This document shows positions 5,648 through 5,884 of a DNA stretch of 5,884 bases, in pieces (the first letter of the stretch is position 1; the number at the start of each line of letters is the position of its first letter). The notes beneath the pieces are model-generated. The model ran no database searches and was not told where the DNA came from. It saw only the letters and a list, made by a program, of their open reading frames with translations. The DNA is from Candidatus Pelagibacterales bacterium (lineage in GTDB: Bacteria > Pseudomonadota > Alphaproteobacteria > Rickettsiales > UBA1997). Location of the stretch: assembly GCA_016882165.1 (NCBI GenBank), contig VHBV01000083.1, positions 1-5,884 of the forward strand, in the 5' to 3' direction. The translations under genes were made by a program, and so were the position numbers.

Positions 5648-5884
5648 CTGATTTTTGAAAAATTGAATTGAAAGTTAATTGTTTTGAGCTTAGAAATTAA
5701 AGAGATTTTCGCATTTCTATTTTTCTTTCGCAATAAAAAAAGTACCAATTTTTTGGTGATTGTTTTTAGCGGAAGCGGGATTAGGAGCCAAATTTTTTTT
5801 GGCGACGCAATCCCAGTTGCGAGTTGTCTTTGAGCCTATGGCGAAAAAAGCAACGAAGCATTATAAATAATTTAAGGGGCTATA
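5648..5884. other. Region upstream of thrS, no gene seen
   Basis: This 237-bp region holds no convincing coding frame. The part next to thrS (5648-5765) is very AT-rich. It includes ACCAA/TTGGT arms around four T at 5744-5757, too weak to call a terminator. The part at 5766-5858 is richer in G+C and full of short inverted repeats. A TATAAT lies on the minus strand at 5865-5860 and could be a -10 box for thrS, but its -35 region would fall outside the window. The leader would then be about 205 bases long, and its structured part would be transcribed. Confidence 0.5.
5777..5814. repeat. Nested inverted repeat (two-stem hairpin) upstream of thrS
   Basis: GGGATT (5777-5782) pairs with AATCCC (5809-5814). 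Inside this, GCCAAA (5787-5792) pairs with TTTGGC (5798-5803) around a five-base loop. The two six-pair stems are separated by a four/five-base internal loop. A competing stem, CGCAA (5806-5810) with TTGCG (5817-5821), and GTTGC (5816-5820) with GCAAC (5850-5854), give alternative folds. It could be a dispersed palindromic repeat, a leader structure, or a terminator of a gene beyond the edge. No long U run follows the outer stem on either strand. Confidence 0.55.

Noticed and set aside
5744..5757. ACCAA-TTTT-TTGGT hairpin as a rho-independent terminator
   Set aside because: The stem has only five pairs with two G-C pairs, and no clean T run follows it; too weak to call.
5760..5870. Short plus-strand frame with an internal ATG at 5838-5840 (MAKKATKHYK)
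   Set aside because: Only 36 codons from a TTG or 10 from the ATG, overlapping the inverted-repeat block, with no ribosome binding site; the open frame is probably incidental.

Overview
The window is strongly AT-rich, and every gene I can support lies on the minus strand. The threonyl-tRNA synthetase reads like an alphaproteobacterial, Rickettsiales-type enzyme. An ankyrin-repeat protein, a transposon remnant and a decaying gene sit close to it. Together these suggest an AT-rich, probably host-associated alphaproteobacterium. This placement is inferred from protein character, not from a database search.

Layout from right to left, the direction of transcription. Positions 5884-5648 are a non-coding leader or intergenic region with a compact, GC-richer block of nested inverted repeats. 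Positions 5647-3734 hold an intact thrS with all editing and zinc-binding residues present. Overlapping its stop codon by 8 bases is a polytopic membrane protein gene (3741-2246). It resembles large GT-C-like membrane proteins but is broken twice: by a one-base deletion at 3402-3405 and by loss of its 3' part at 2254. The break at 2254 is the edge of a 350-bp element (1904-2253) with 31-bp imperfect terminal inverted repeats. Inside the element a 58-codon frame joins the first residues of an IS3-type OrfA to the last part of the OrfB transposase (YNYQRPHSSLGG), so it is an internally deleted, MITE-like IS3 derivative. After a 113-bp gap comes a long open frame (1789 to beyond position 1) with about 450 N-terminal residues I do not recognise, followed by at least four ankyrin repeats. 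It runs off the left edge.

How the parts relate. thrS and the membrane protein gene appear to have been one translationally coupled operon, of which only thrS is still functional. The IS remnant supplies the stop codon of the truncated membrane gene. It may also supply the -35 half of a promoter reading into the ankyrin gene. I see no CRISPR array, tRNA, rRNA or defence system. The most unusual items are the in-frame OrfA-OrfB miniature element, the doubly broken membrane gene, and the structured block upstream of thrS.
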